From an uncultured Prevotellaceae bacterium (GTDB lineage Bacteria > Bacteroidota > Bacteroidia > Bacteroidales > Bacteroidaceae): a DNA stretch of 58,721 nt. Position 1 is the first letter of the stretch. The number at the start of each line of letters is the position of its first letter. The notes under the pieces were generated by a model, which did not search any database, was not told the DNA's origin, and worked only from the letters and a program-made list of their open reading frames with translations. The stretch is from the NCBI GenBank assembly GCA_902779455.1, contig CACZBS010000021.1, positions 1 through 58,721 on the forward strand. The letters run 5' to 3'. The position numbers were made by a program, and so were the translations under genes. Shown here piece by piece: positions 1-7,808 of this stretch.

Positions 1-70
1 AACAGAGAAGTTAAGCCCGCCTGCGCCGATGGTACTGCAATGCAATGCGGGAGAGTAGGAGGCCGCCATC
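1..70 (+). rRNA. rrf: 5S ribosomal RNA, 3' part
   Basis: The first bases match the conserved 3' half of bacterial 5S rRNA (GAAGTTAAGCCCGCC, then GATGGTACTGC, then GGGAGAGTAGG). The 5' half lies outside the window, so an rRNA operon ends here. A hairpin terminator follows directly. Confidence 0.93.
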
Positions 71-76
71 TTTTTT

Positions 77-124
77 GCGAAGAGTCTTGCTGTCGTAACT
101 GACGGTGAGACTCTTTTCGCGTTT
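77..124 (+). terminator. rRNA operon terminator
   Basis: An inverted repeat (GCGAAGAGTCTT at 77-88 with GAGACTCTTTTCGC at 107-120) lies just after the 5S gene and is followed by a short T stretch. It fits the end of the rRNA transcript. Confidence 0.75.
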
Positions 125-193
125 CTCATTTCGTCGTTTTGCCGTCAGAAAAAAAATCACACGCTTTGTGCGACGAATTCAGAAATTTTTGTG

Positions 194-201
194 TACCTTT
201 G
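194..201 (+). promoter_or_regulatory. Bacteroidetes -7 element TACCTTTG
   Basis: TACCTTTG matches the TAnnTTTG consensus of Bacteroidetes housekeeping promoters. It lies 24 bases upstream of the small ORF at 226. A TTTG at 165-168 is a possible but distant -33 element. Confidence 0.7.
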
Positions 202-225
202 CAACGGATAAAGACAGATTGACCT

Positions 226-351
226 ATGACGACCATGCAACTTAACGCTGAGATGCTACGCAACATGAGCTTCATCGCAGAGGATGAGGGCCTGCTGAAG
301 CGGGCTGCTAAGTATTTGCGGAAACTGGTGAATGAGAAGATAAATAATTAA
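226..351 (+). CDS. Small conserved-type hypothetical protein (41 aa)
   Basis: This 41-codon ORF follows a good -7 element and precedes dnaX by 32 bases. The product is hydrophilic, with an acidic middle (IAEDEG) followed by a basic helical stretch (KRAAKYLRKLV). I recall short Bacteroidales proteins with the same pattern but know no function for them. The promoter position argues that this is a real gene, possibly the first cistron of the dnaX transcript. It has no signal peptide or membrane segment. It is short, so coding status rests on context and pattern. Confidence 0.55.
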   Translation: MTTMQLNAEMLRNMSFIAEDEGLLKRAAKYLRKLVNEKINN

Positions 352-383
352 TCATATCCTTTTTTGACTATACTGACATAAGA

Positions 384-2183
384 ATGGAATATATCGTTTC
401 GGCACGAAAATACAGGCCCATGACCTTCGACACGGTGGTGGGGCAGGCTGCGCTGACGACGACGCTGAAGAACGCCGTCAAGTCGGGCAAGCTGGCCCAT
501 GCCTACCTGTTCTGCGGCCCGCGCGGCGTCGGCAAGACCACCTGCGCGCGTATTTTCGCCAAAGCCATCAACTGCCAGCACCCGACGTCAGAGGGCGAGG
601 CGTGCAACGAGTGCGAGTCGTGCCAGTCTTTCAACGAGCAGCGTTCGCTCAACATCTTCGAGCTGGACGCCGCCTCGAACAACTCCGTCGAGCACATCAA
701 GACGCTAATGGAGCAGACGCGCATCCCGCCCCAGCTGGGCAAGTATAAGGTGTTCATTATCGACGAGGTGCACATGCTCTCGACGGCCGCCTTCAACGCT
801 TTCCTCAAGACGCTCGAGGAGCCGCCCGCCCACGTCATCTTCATTCTCGCCACGACAGAGAAACACAAGATTCTACCCACGATTCTGTCGCGATGCCAGA
901 TCTACGACTTCGAGCGCATGACCGTCCAGAACACCATCGACCACCTCAAGACCGTGGCTGCGAAGGAAGGCATCCAGTATGAGGACGAGGCGCTGGCCGT
1001 CATTGCCGAGAAGGCTGACGGAGGCATGCGCGACGCCCTCTCGATCTTCGACCAGGCCGCATCGTTCTGCCAGGGCAACATCACCTACCAGAAAGTCATC
1101 GAGGACCTCAACGTGCTCGACTCTGACAACTATTTCCAGATGGTCGACCTCGCCTATAATAACAAGGCGGCCGAGATCATGGTGCTGCTCAACAATATCA
1201 TTTCGGGAGGATTCGACGGCGGACTGCTCATCCAGGGCCTTGCCCGCCACGTGCGCAACGTGCTCATGGCCAAGGACCCGCAGACGCTGCCCCTGCTCGA
1301 GGTGAGCGAGCAGCAGCGCCAGCGCTATCAGGAGCAGGCCCAGCGCACCGACACCCGATTCCTCTACCAGTCGCTACGGCTGATGAACCAGTGCGACATC
1401 AACTACCGCCAGTCGAGCAACAAACGGCTGCTGGTGGAACTGACGCTCATTGAGGTGGCACAGCTGACCCAGCCCGACGAGGGGCCTGCCAGTGGGCGTA
1501 GGCCCAGACGATTGAAATCCCTGTTCAAACAACTGATTCAGCAGGCACAGCCCAAGCAGTCGGCCCCGCAGGTAGCCGCGGCTGCGTCGCCTGAATCGCC
1601 CCGTGCACCCCAGCCGACGACGCCCCAGCCGACAAAGGTGGCCCCCAAAGTGGCAGCCGCGTCGCCAGCGACGCCCTCGCCCTCACCCTCGCTCCGTCCG
1701 GCCATCAAGGCCTCACAGCTGACCACGTCGTGGAGCAACCTGCGCCAGCAGGCCCATCCTCAGAAGATGCAGATACTGCCAGGCACGAAGGCTGCCGACG
1801 CGCCGTCGGGCCGTCAGACGCAGGTCTTCGAGCAGTCGGCCCTCGAGCTGCAATGGATGTCGATGTGCAACCGCATGCCCCAGACTATGAGCGGCATAGC
1901 GGCCCGCATGAAGAACATGAACCCGCAGATCACCGAGATGCCCAACGTCGAGGTGACGGTGCCGAACGACATCATCAAGACTGAGGTGGAATCCATCAAG
2001 ACGAAGATTGAGGCCACGCTGCGTCTCTATCTGCACAACGACGACATCCGGCTGACGCTCCGCGTGGCCGAGAAACAGGAGCAGGAGAAGATCCTGACGC
2101 GTCGCGAGCAGTTCGAGGCGATGGCCAAGGACAACCCCTCCGTCGAGAAGCTTCGCCAGGCCTTCGGCCTCGAGCTGGCATAG
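384..2183 (+). CDS. dnaX: DNA polymerase III subunit gamma/tau
   Basis: This is the clamp-loader ATPase of the replicative polymerase. The AAA+ module occupies roughly residues 1-360. Visible motifs are Walker A GPRGVGKTT (45-53), a zinc-binding cysteine set (C64, C74, C77, C80), Walker B VFIIDEVH (123-130) and a sensor region containing LSRCQ. A proline/alanine/glutamine-rich linker (about 390-460) leads to a C-terminal tau-type domain. The length of 599 aa fits a full tau protein. I see no clear slippery frameshift site, so a separate gamma form is not evident. It is followed after 43 bases by a divIC-like gene on the same strand, so the two may be co-transcribed. Confidence 0.96.
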   Translation: MEYIVSARKYRPMTFDTVVGQAALTTTLKNAVKSGKLAHAYLFCGPRGVGKTTCARIFAKAINCQHPTSEGEACNECESCQSFNEQRSLNIFELDAASNNSVEHIKTLMEQTRIPPQLGKYKVFIIDEVHMLSTAAFNAFLKTLEEPPAHVIFILATTEKHKILPTILSRCQIYDFERMTVQNTIDHLKTVAAKEGIQYEDEALAVIAEKADGGMRDALSIFDQAASFCQGNITYQKVIEDLNVLDSDNYFQMVDLAYNNKAAEIMVLLNNIISGGFDGGLLIQGLARHVRNVLMAKDPQTLPLLEVSEQQRQRYQEQAQRTDTRFLYQSLRLMNQCDINYRQSSNKRLLVELTLIEVAQLTQPDEGPASGRRPRRLKSLFKQLIQQAQPKQSAPQVAAAASPESPRAPQPTTPQPTKVAPKVAAASPATPSPSPSLRPAIKASQLTTSWSNLRQQAHPQKMQILPGTKAADAPSGRQTQVFEQSALELQWMSMCNRMPQTMSGIAARMKNMNPQITEMPNVEVTVPNDIIKTEVESIKTKIEATLRLYLHNDDIRLTLRVAEKQEQEKILTRREQFEAMAKDNPSVEKLRQAFGLELA

Positions 2184-2226
2184 GGTAGGGGGACTTCTAA
2201 TAAGAAACAACAAATACATCGGTGAT

Positions 2227-2580
2227 ATGAAATCCATCACACAAAGCATCTTGCGCATCCTGCGACTGCCCGTCGTCAAGTATGGCGTCGTGCTCATCTT
2301 CGGCATTGTCTTCGTCGGATTCCTCGACGAGAACAGCATCTATGCCCACCTGTGCAACAAGCAACGCATCGCGGAACTGAACGACGAGATTGCCTTCTTC
2401 GAACACGAGTATCAGCGCGACCAGAGCCGCATCCACGAGTTGCAGACCAATCCCAAGGCGATGGAGAAGATTGCCCGCGAGCGCTACTTCATGAAGGCTC
2501 AGGACGAGGACATCTTCGTGCTGAGCGACGATGAACAAACGGACAGACAGAAACGTCAGAACTATGAGACAGTTGAATAG
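2227..2580 (+). CDS. Septum formation initiator, FtsB/DivIC family
   Basis: This 117-aa bitopic protein has a short cytoplasmic N-terminus and one membrane segment (about residues 16-36, containing VVLIFGIVFVGFL). A coiled-coil region follows, with repeated charged residues, and the family-typical end of the coil (NPKAMEKIARERYFM). This is the architecture of FtsB/DivIC, which with FtsL and FtsQ/DivIB forms the divisome complex that activates septal peptidoglycan synthesis. The ATG at 2227 is preceded by a short leader. The 3' end overlaps the next gene, suggesting translational coupling. Confidence 0.88.
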   Translation: MKSITQSILRILRLPVVKYGVVLIFGIVFVGFLDENSIYAHLCNKQRIAELNDEIAFFEHEYQRDQSRIHELQTNPKAMEKIARERYFMKAQDEDIFVLSDDEQTDRQKRQNYETVE

Positions 2581-2959
2581 CATCCAGCAGATCATCTTCC
2601 TCGTCGGAGCCATCCTCATGGTCGTCGGCGCTGGCGTCAGCCTGCTGCGCTGGCCCTACTCGCCATGGGTCTTTGCCCTCGGAGCCCTGGGCTTCGCCTC
2701 CATGCAGATGCTGCAGACCTACGACGGACCAAACCTCACCATCCGCCGTCTGCGCCGCATCATGGTGTTCAGCGACGTGCTCTTCCTCGTCTCCGCCGCC
2801 CTGATGTTTGCAGGCAACGGCAATCCCCTGCGGTTGGAGTGGACCACCTATCTGCAGTACGTCCACCAGAAGTGGGTGGCGACGCTCCTGCTTGCCGCCA
2901 TCCTGCAACTCTATGTCACGCATAGAATCAGCAACGAACTCAAGCGAGAGGCAAAATAA
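2564..2959 (+). CDS. Small integral membrane protein, four predicted helices
   Basis: This 131-aa protein of unknown function has four hydrophobic stretches (around IIFLVGAILMVVGAGVSLL, WVFALGALGFASM, VLFLVSAALMFAG and WVATLLLAAILQL) separated by short basic loops, and a charged C-terminal tail. I chose ATG 2564, which overlaps the divIC stop by 17 bases. An in-frame ATG at 2531 would add eleven polar residues and lie deeper inside divIC. Nothing enzymatic is recognisable. Its position behind divIC suggests an envelope role, but that is inference. Confidence 0.75.
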   Translation: MRQLNSIQQIIFLVGAILMVVGAGVSLLRWPYSPWVFALGALGFASMQMLQTYDGPNLTIRRLRRIMVFSDVLFLVSAALMFAGNGNPLRLEWTTYLQYVHQKWVATLLLAAILQLYVTHRISNELKREAK

Positions 2960-2970
2960 ATGCTAAAAGA

Positions 2971-3006
2971 TTGCGCAATTGTTTTAAATTGCGCAAATTT
3001 TTTTTC
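2971..3006 (+). terminator. Rho-independent terminator
   Basis: TTGCGCAATT (2971-2980) and AATTGCGCAA (2987-2996) form a near-perfect hairpin followed by a run of T residues. It ends the dnaX-divIC-membrane protein transcript. Confidence 0.85.
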
Positions 3007-3025
3007 CCGAATCAAGATATCGTTG

Positions 3026-3033
3026 TACATTTG
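3026..3033 (+). promoter_or_regulatory. -7 element TACATTTG
   Basis: This TAnnTTTG match lies after the terminator and 23 bases before the ATG of the DUF4369 lipoprotein. It probably drives the run 3057-7686, in which most genes overlap or abut. Confidence 0.7.
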
Positions 3034-3056
3034 CACACGATTAAAACAAATTGACG

Positions 3057-3824
3057 ATGAACAGAATTCTTTACGCCATACTTATCGTGGCTGCCTTCAC
3101 CTCGTGTGCAGAGTCCTACAGCATTCAGGGCTCGTCGACGGTGTCACGTCTCGATGGCAGTAAACTCTATCTCAAGGTGGTGCGCGACAACAAGCTCCAG
3201 AGCATCGACTCCTGTGAGGTCGTGCATGGCAAATTCCGCTTCTCAGGGCAGTTCGACTCCACCCGCATGGCATCGCTCTACATGGACGACCGCAGCGTCA
3301 TGCCCCTCGTCGTCGAGCAGGGCGACATCAACATCCGCATCGACGACGCCCAGCAGAAGGTCAGCGGCTCGCCGCTCAATGAGCTGCTCTACGACTTCCT
3401 CGACCAGCACCAGCAGCTCGACAACCGGCTTGTGGAGCTTGGTCATCGTGAGAGTCAGATGCTGCTCGACGGCATCGACGAGGAGGTCATCGCCCAGCAG
3501 CTCTCCGTCGAGGCTCAGGAGATAGCCCGTCAGACCGACTCGCTTGAGACCCATTTCATCATCGACAATTTCGACAACGTCCTTGGCCCGGGCATCTTCA
3601 TGATGATCACCTCCGCCTATCAGTATCCCATCCTCACCCCACAGATTGAGGAGCTGATGAGCAAGGCGACGGACGCCTTCAAGAACGACCCCTACGTGAG
3701 CGACTACTACCGCGTGGCCAACGAAATTCACCAGCAGATGCAGCAAGGAGGCGCTCCTGCGAGCGACACCACCATTGAGGAGCCCAACGACAGCATTGTG
3801 CAAAGCATACTCAACGCCGAATGA
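3057..3824 (+). CDS. DUF4369-type lipoprotein
   Basis: This is a 255-aa secreted lipoprotein of unknown function. A hydrophobic leader ends in a lipobox-like FTSC around residue 17. A beta-rich N-terminal half (YLKVVRDNKLQSIDSCEV, then GKFRFSGQFD) resembles DUF4369, the domain often fused to thioredoxin-like proteins in Bacteroidetes. Here no thioredoxin motif follows. The C-terminal half is helical and acidic. I used ATG 3057; a TTG at 3051 is in frame but less likely. The stop overlaps the pyrC start by 4 bases (ATGA). Confidence 0.8.
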   Translation: MNRILYAILIVAAFTSCAESYSIQGSSTVSRLDGSKLYLKVVRDNKLQSIDSCEVVHGKFRFSGQFDSTRMASLYMDDRSVMPLVVEQGDINIRIDDAQQKVSGSPLNELLYDFLDQHQQLDNRLVELGHRESQMLLDGIDEEVIAQQLSVEAQEIARQTDSLETHFIIDNFDNVLGPGIFMMITSAYQYPILTPQIEELMSKATDAFKNDPYVSDYYRVANEIHQQMQQGGAPASDTTIEEPNDSIVQSILNAE

Positions 3825-5176
3825 AGACCATCATCAGCGGCGGCCGCATCGTCAACGAGGGCACGACTCGTAAGGCCGACATCGTCGTCGCCGACGACGG
3901 CCGCATCGAGCAAATCATCCCTTCATCCTCCCGTCCCGTGACCGACGGCAGTGCCGTCGTTAGCACCATCGACGCCACGGGCTGCTATGTCCTGCCCGGC
4001 GTCATCGACACGCACGTCCACTTCCGCGAGCCCGGACTGACGGACAAGGCCGACATCGAGACAGAGAGCCGTGCGGCAGCCGCTGGCGGCGTGACCACCT
4101 TCTTCGACATGCCCAACACCAAGCCGCAGACGACCACCCTCGAGGCGCTCGCCGACAAACAGCGGCTGGCTGCTTCTAAGAGTCACGTCAACTACGCCTT
4201 CTTCTTCGGCGCCACCAACGACAACGCCGATCTCTTTGCCCAGCTCGACCCCCACGCCGTGCCAGGCATCAAGCTGTTCATGGGCTCGTCGACAGGTAAC
4301 ATGCTCGTCGACCGCGACGAGGCCCTCGACCGCATCTTCCGTCTCTCCGCCCCGCTGCCCATCATGGCCCATTGCGAGGACACGTCCGTCATCGAGCGCA
4401 ACATGCAGACGGCCCTTGAGGGCAGCGACGATCCTGACGTCAGCCTCCACCCCTTCATCCGCAGCGAAGAGGCCTGCATCGCTTCGACCCAGAAGGCCAT
4501 CGCCTTGGCCAAGAAGCATCATGCCCGCCTGCACATTGCCCACATCTCAACGGCAGAGGAGCTCGACCTCCTGGACGCTTGCAATCCGTCAGCCGCGCCC
4601 TTCCCCCTCGTCACTGCTGAGGCCTGCGTCGGCTATCTGCTCTTCTCGTCGCAGGACTACGCCCGTCTTGGCTCGCGCATCAAGGTGAATCCCGCCATCA
4701 AGAGTCCCGTCGATCAGTTCATGCTGCGCGAGGCCCTCGTCGACGGCCGCATCGCCGTCGTGGCCACCGATCATGCCCCCCACCTGCCCGCACAGAAAGA
4801 GGGCGGTTGCCGTAGGGCAGCCAGCGGCATGCCTTTGGTGCAGTTCTCGCTCGTGGCTATGCTGGAACTCGTCGATGCCAAGGTGCTCACCATCGAGCGC
4901 CTCGTCGAACTCATGTCCCACAATCCCGCCCGTCTGTTTGACGTGCAGCGTCGAGGCTTCCTTCGCCCTGGCTATCAGGCCGACATCGCCATCGTGCGTC
5001 CCCACTCGCCCTGGACCCTCACCCCCGACGTGATTCAGAGCCGCTGCGGATGGAGCCCCCTCGAGGGCCACACCTTCGACTGGCGCGTCGAGGCGACGCT
5101 CTGCAATGGTCATCTGGTCTACAACCACGGTGTGGTCGACCGCGACTACATCGGCCAACCTGTCGTCTTCAGATGA
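3821..5176 (+). CDS. pyrC: Dihydroorotase
   Basis: The enzyme cyclises carbamoyl-aspartate to dihydroorotate in pyrimidine synthesis. It is an amidohydrolase-fold protein of 451 aa, the usual class I length. Visible metal-site motifs are DTHVHFREPG (63-72, with H65 and H67), a histidine in MAHCEDTS, AHIST, and ATDHAPH near residue 317. It is translationally coupled to both neighbours by 4-base ATGA overlaps. Other cyclic amidohydrolases (hydantoinase, allantoinase) share the fold, but HFREPG strongly favours dihydroorotase. Confidence 0.94.
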   Translation: MKTIISGGRIVNEGTTRKADIVVADDGRIEQIIPSSSRPVTDGSAVVSTIDATGCYVLPGVIDTHVHFREPGLTDKADIETESRAAAAGGVTTFFDMPNTKPQTTTLEALADKQRLAASKSHVNYAFFFGATNDNADLFAQLDPHAVPGIKLFMGSSTGNMLVDRDEALDRIFRLSAPLPIMAHCEDTSVIERNMQTALEGSDDPDVSLHPFIRSEEACIASTQKAIALAKKHHARLHIAHISTAEELDLLDACNPSAAPFPLVTAEACVGYLLFSSQDYARLGSRIKVNPAIKSPVDQFMLREALVDGRIAVVATDHAPHLPAQKEGGCRRAASGMPLVQFSLVAMLELVDAKVLTIERLVELMSHNPARLFDVQRRGFLRPGYQADIAIVRPHSPWTLTPDVIQSRCGWSPLEGHTFDWRVEATLCNGHLVYNHGVVDRDYIGQPVVFR

Positions 5177-5955
5177 AGCTCGACTACGACATACCGCTCC
5201 TACGGCCCTACATCAACTGGGGCTACTTCTACCACGCCTGGCAGGTGCGTCCTGCCTGTGAGCAACGGCGTCTGCGCAAGGAGGCCGACGCGTTTCTCGA
5301 CACCATTGTCCATTCTTATCAGGCCCACGCCCTCTTCACCGTCGAAGAGGCCCATGCCGACGGCGACGACATCGTGCTCGACAGCCGTGGCGGCGAGCAC
5401 ATCGCCCTGCTGCGCCAGCAGACGGGCCGTCCCTGCCTCTGTCTGTCCGACTTCGTCAGTCCTGTCGCCGACCGCGTGGGCCTCTTTGCCACGAGCGTCG
5501 ACAGCGCCATGGCGTCCGACTTCGCCCCTGACCCCTACCAGAAGATGATGGCCCAGCTGCTGGCCGACCGTCTGGCCGAGGCGGCAGCCGAGCTGATGCA
5601 CCTCGAGGTGCGCCGCCGCTATTGGGGCTATGCGCCCGACGAGCAGCTCAGCATCGCTCAGCTTCATCAGGAGCGTTTCCAGGGCATCCGTCCCGCCGTG
5701 GGCTATCCCTCGCTGCCCGATGCCAGCCTTAACTTCCAGCTCGACCGCCTGCTCGGCTTCGCCCAGATTGGCATCACGCTCACTGAGAGCGGCGCCATGC
5801 GCCCGCATGCCTCCGTCTCAGGCCTCATGATCGCCCATCCCCAGGCCCACTACTTCACCATCGGCAAGATTGGCGCCGACCAGCTCGCCGACTATGCCCG
5901 CCGTCGTCAGCTCGACCCCGCCGTCGTCCGTAAATTCCTCGCTGCCAGCCTATGA
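5173..5955 (+). CDS. Stand-alone methionine synthase reactivation domain (B12-dependent MetH activation domain)
   Basis: This 260-aa protein corresponds to the C-terminal AdoMet-binding activation domain that in E. coli is part of MetH. That domain remethylates oxidised cobalamin using SAM and an electron donor. The fingerprint RPAVGYPSLPD (173-183) matches the SAM-binding loop RPxxGYPxxPD. The C-terminal half carries the conserved LTESGAMRPHASVSGL stretch. I started at ATG 5173, which overlaps the pyrC stop by 4 bases; longer versions extend into pyrC. It is probably a partner of a MetH lacking this domain encoded elsewhere. Confidence 0.9.
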   Translation: MKLDYDIPLLRPYINWGYFYHAWQVRPACEQRRLRKEADAFLDTIVHSYQAHALFTVEEAHADGDDIVLDSRGGEHIALLRQQTGRPCLCLSDFVSPVADRVGLFATSVDSAMASDFAPDPYQKMMAQLLADRLAEAAAELMHLEVRRRYWGYAPDEQLSIAQLHQERFQGIRPAVGYPSLPDASLNFQLDRLLGFAQIGITLTESGAMRPHASVSGLMIAHPQAHYFTIGKIGADQLADYARRRQLDPAVVRKFLAASL

Positions 5956-6923
5956 TCGTACGTTTCATCCTCCACCACCTGCAACTGCTCGACGTCCTGA
6001 TGCTGCTCCTCCCCCTGCTCCTGTTCCTCGTGGGCTGGCGCGTGGGCCGTCGCCGCCGCTGGCTGGGTGTGCTCATGGCCCTCGTGGGGCTCCTCTGGGG
6101 CTTAGGCTGGGCCGAAGGGCGCTATGTCGGCTCCAGACAGCTTGTCGTCAGACACGCGACCTTCGCCAGCCCCGACCTGCCTGCCGCCTTCGACGGCTAT
6201 CGCATTGTGCAGTTCAGTGATGCCCACGTCGGTTCTGCCGACGACGCCTTCCTGCAGCGGGCCGTCGACAGCATCAACGCCCTGCAGCCCGACCTCATCG
6301 TCTTCACGGGCGACCTGCAGAACTGCAGCGTCAGCGAGGTCTATGACCATCAGGACGTGCTCGCCCGACTCAAAGCCCCTGACGGCGTCATGGCCGTGCT
6401 GGGCAACCACGACTACGCCATGTATATGGATCAGGACGACCCCTATGCCATCGCGGAGCAGCTGGGCCACACGGATGCCGTCTATGGCGACCTGGGGTGG
6501 CATTTGCTGCGCAACAGCCACAAGCGCATCGGGCGCGACTCTGCCCATATCGTCATTGCGGGCATGGAGAACGACGGCGAGGGACGCTTCCCCCAGCTGG
6601 GCGACCACAACATGGCACTCTACGGCGTCAGCCGCGACGAGTTCGTCGTCATGCTCGAGCACGACCCTACCTCATGGCGACGCCGCATCCTGCCCCGCAC
6701 CCATTGCCAGCTGACCCTCAGCGGCCACACCCATGGCGGCCAGCTGAACATCCTGGGCTGGTCGCCCGCCCGTCTGCGCTATCGTGAGTACAGCGGACTC
6801 TATCAGGCCGGTGATCGTGCGCTCTACGTCTCGCGCGGCCTGGGCGGAGCCATCCCGTTCCGCCTCTGGTGTCCGGGCGAAGTCAACGTCATCACGCTGA
6901 AAACCAAGAAATCAGGAGATTAA
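5952..6923 (+). CDS. Membrane-anchored metallophosphoesterase
   Basis: This 323-aa calcineurin-like phosphoesterase has two N-terminal membrane helices (about 7-28 and 36-54). The catalytic domain carries the full metal-binding set: SDAHVG (89-94), TGDLQN (119-124), GNHDY (151-155) and SGHTHGGQ near residue 257. YkuE/LpxH-like enzymes have this layout and act on phospholipids or lipid A precursors; the substrate here is unknown. The start overlaps the MetH-activation gene by 4 bases, and the acyltransferase gene follows after 4 bases, hinting at a membrane-lipid role. Confidence 0.88.
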   Translation: MIVRFILHHLQLLDVLMLLLPLLLFLVGWRVGRRRRWLGVLMALVGLLWGLGWAEGRYVGSRQLVVRHATFASPDLPAAFDGYRIVQFSDAHVGSADDAFLQRAVDSINALQPDLIVFTGDLQNCSVSEVYDHQDVLARLKAPDGVMAVLGNHDYAMYMDQDDPYAIAEQLGHTDAVYGDLGWHLLRNSHKRIGRDSAHIVIAGMENDGEGRFPQLGDHNMALYGVSRDEFVVMLEHDPTSWRRRILPRTHCQLTLSGHTHGGQLNILGWSPARLRYREYSGLYQAGDRALYVSRGLGGAIPFRLWCPGEVNVITLKTKKSGD

Positions 6924-6927
6924 AGCT

Positions 6928-7686
6928 ATGAAATACCTCTACTACGCCTATCAACTCTGCATCGCCCTCCCCTTGGGGCTCATCGTCACCGTCATCACGG
7001 CCATCGTCACGGCCGTCGGCTGCTCCCTCGGCGGAGGCCACTTCTGGGGCTTCTATCCCGCCAGCCTCTGGTCGCGCATCATCCTCTGGCTGCTGCTCAT
7101 TCCCGTCAAGGTCGAGGGCCGCCGCCAGCTGGAGCCAGGCCAGAGCTACGTCTTCGTGGCCAACCATCAGGGCGCCTTCGACATCTTCCTCGTCTATGCC
7201 CACCTGCATCGCCAGTTCCGCTGGATGATGAAGTATCAGCTGATGAAGATACCCCTCGTCGGATGGGCCTGCGAGAAGAGCCATCAGATCTTTGTCGACA
7301 AGCGCGGCCCCAGCAAGATCAAGGCCACCTACGACGCCGCACGACGCACCCTCCAGGGGGGCATCAGCGTCTGCGTCTTCCCTGAGGGCGCACGCACCTT
7401 TACGGGCCACATGGGCACCTTCAAGAAGGGTGCCTTCGCACTGGCCGACGAGCTGCAGCTGCCCGTCGTGCCGCTGACCATCAACGGCTCGTTCGACGTG
7501 CTGCCACGCCAGCGCGGTCTCTCCTTCGTCACGTGGCACCGTCTCTCGCTCACCATCCATCATCCCATCTACCCCGTCGGCCAGGGCCCTGAGAACATCG
7601 AGGCCACGCGCAGCCAGGCCTACGACGCAGTCATGTCGGCCCTCGTCCCCGAGTATCAGGGTTACGTCGAGAATCCCGACCAGTAG
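6928..7686 (+). CDS. plsC: 1-acyl-sn-glycerol-3-phosphate acyltransferase
   Basis: This 252-aa PlsC-family enzyme transfers an acyl chain to lysophosphatidic acid to make phosphatidic acid at the inner membrane. The HX4D catalytic motif is NHQGAFD (79-85). The glycerol-phosphate binding motif FPEGAR lies near residue 152. Two hydrophobic segments at the N-terminus anchor it. It is the last gene of the tightly packed run and starts 4 bases after the phosphoesterase. Specificity (lysophosphatidate versus another acyl acceptor) cannot be read from the sequence. Confidence 0.9.
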   Translation: MKYLYYAYQLCIALPLGLIVTVITAIVTAVGCSLGGGHFWGFYPASLWSRIILWLLLIPVKVEGRRQLEPGQSYVFVANHQGAFDIFLVYAHLHRQFRWMMKYQLMKIPLVGWACEKSHQIFVDKRGPSKIKATYDAARRTLQGGISVCVFPEGARTFTGHMGTFKKGAFALADELQLPVVPLTINGSFDVLPRQRGLSFVTWHRLSLTIHHPIYPVGQGPENIEATRSQAYDAVMSALVPEYQGYVENPDQ

Positions 7687-7769
7687 AAGGCGCCGCCGCC
7701 CCTCCCCACTTTTTGGTATCGCGATACGATTTTTTTGCATAAATGAAAAGATTATTGGAAAAAAAGTGT

Positions 7770-7777
7770 TACCTTTG
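7770..7777 (+). promoter_or_regulatory. -7 element TACCTTTG
   Basis: A consensus TAnnTTTG 31 bases before ATG 7809, in the AT-rich gap after plsC. It should start the PCMD/barrel/PCMD transcript. Confidence 0.78.
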
Positions 7778-7808
7778 CACTCTAAAATGAATCATAAGCG
7801 ATAACAAA

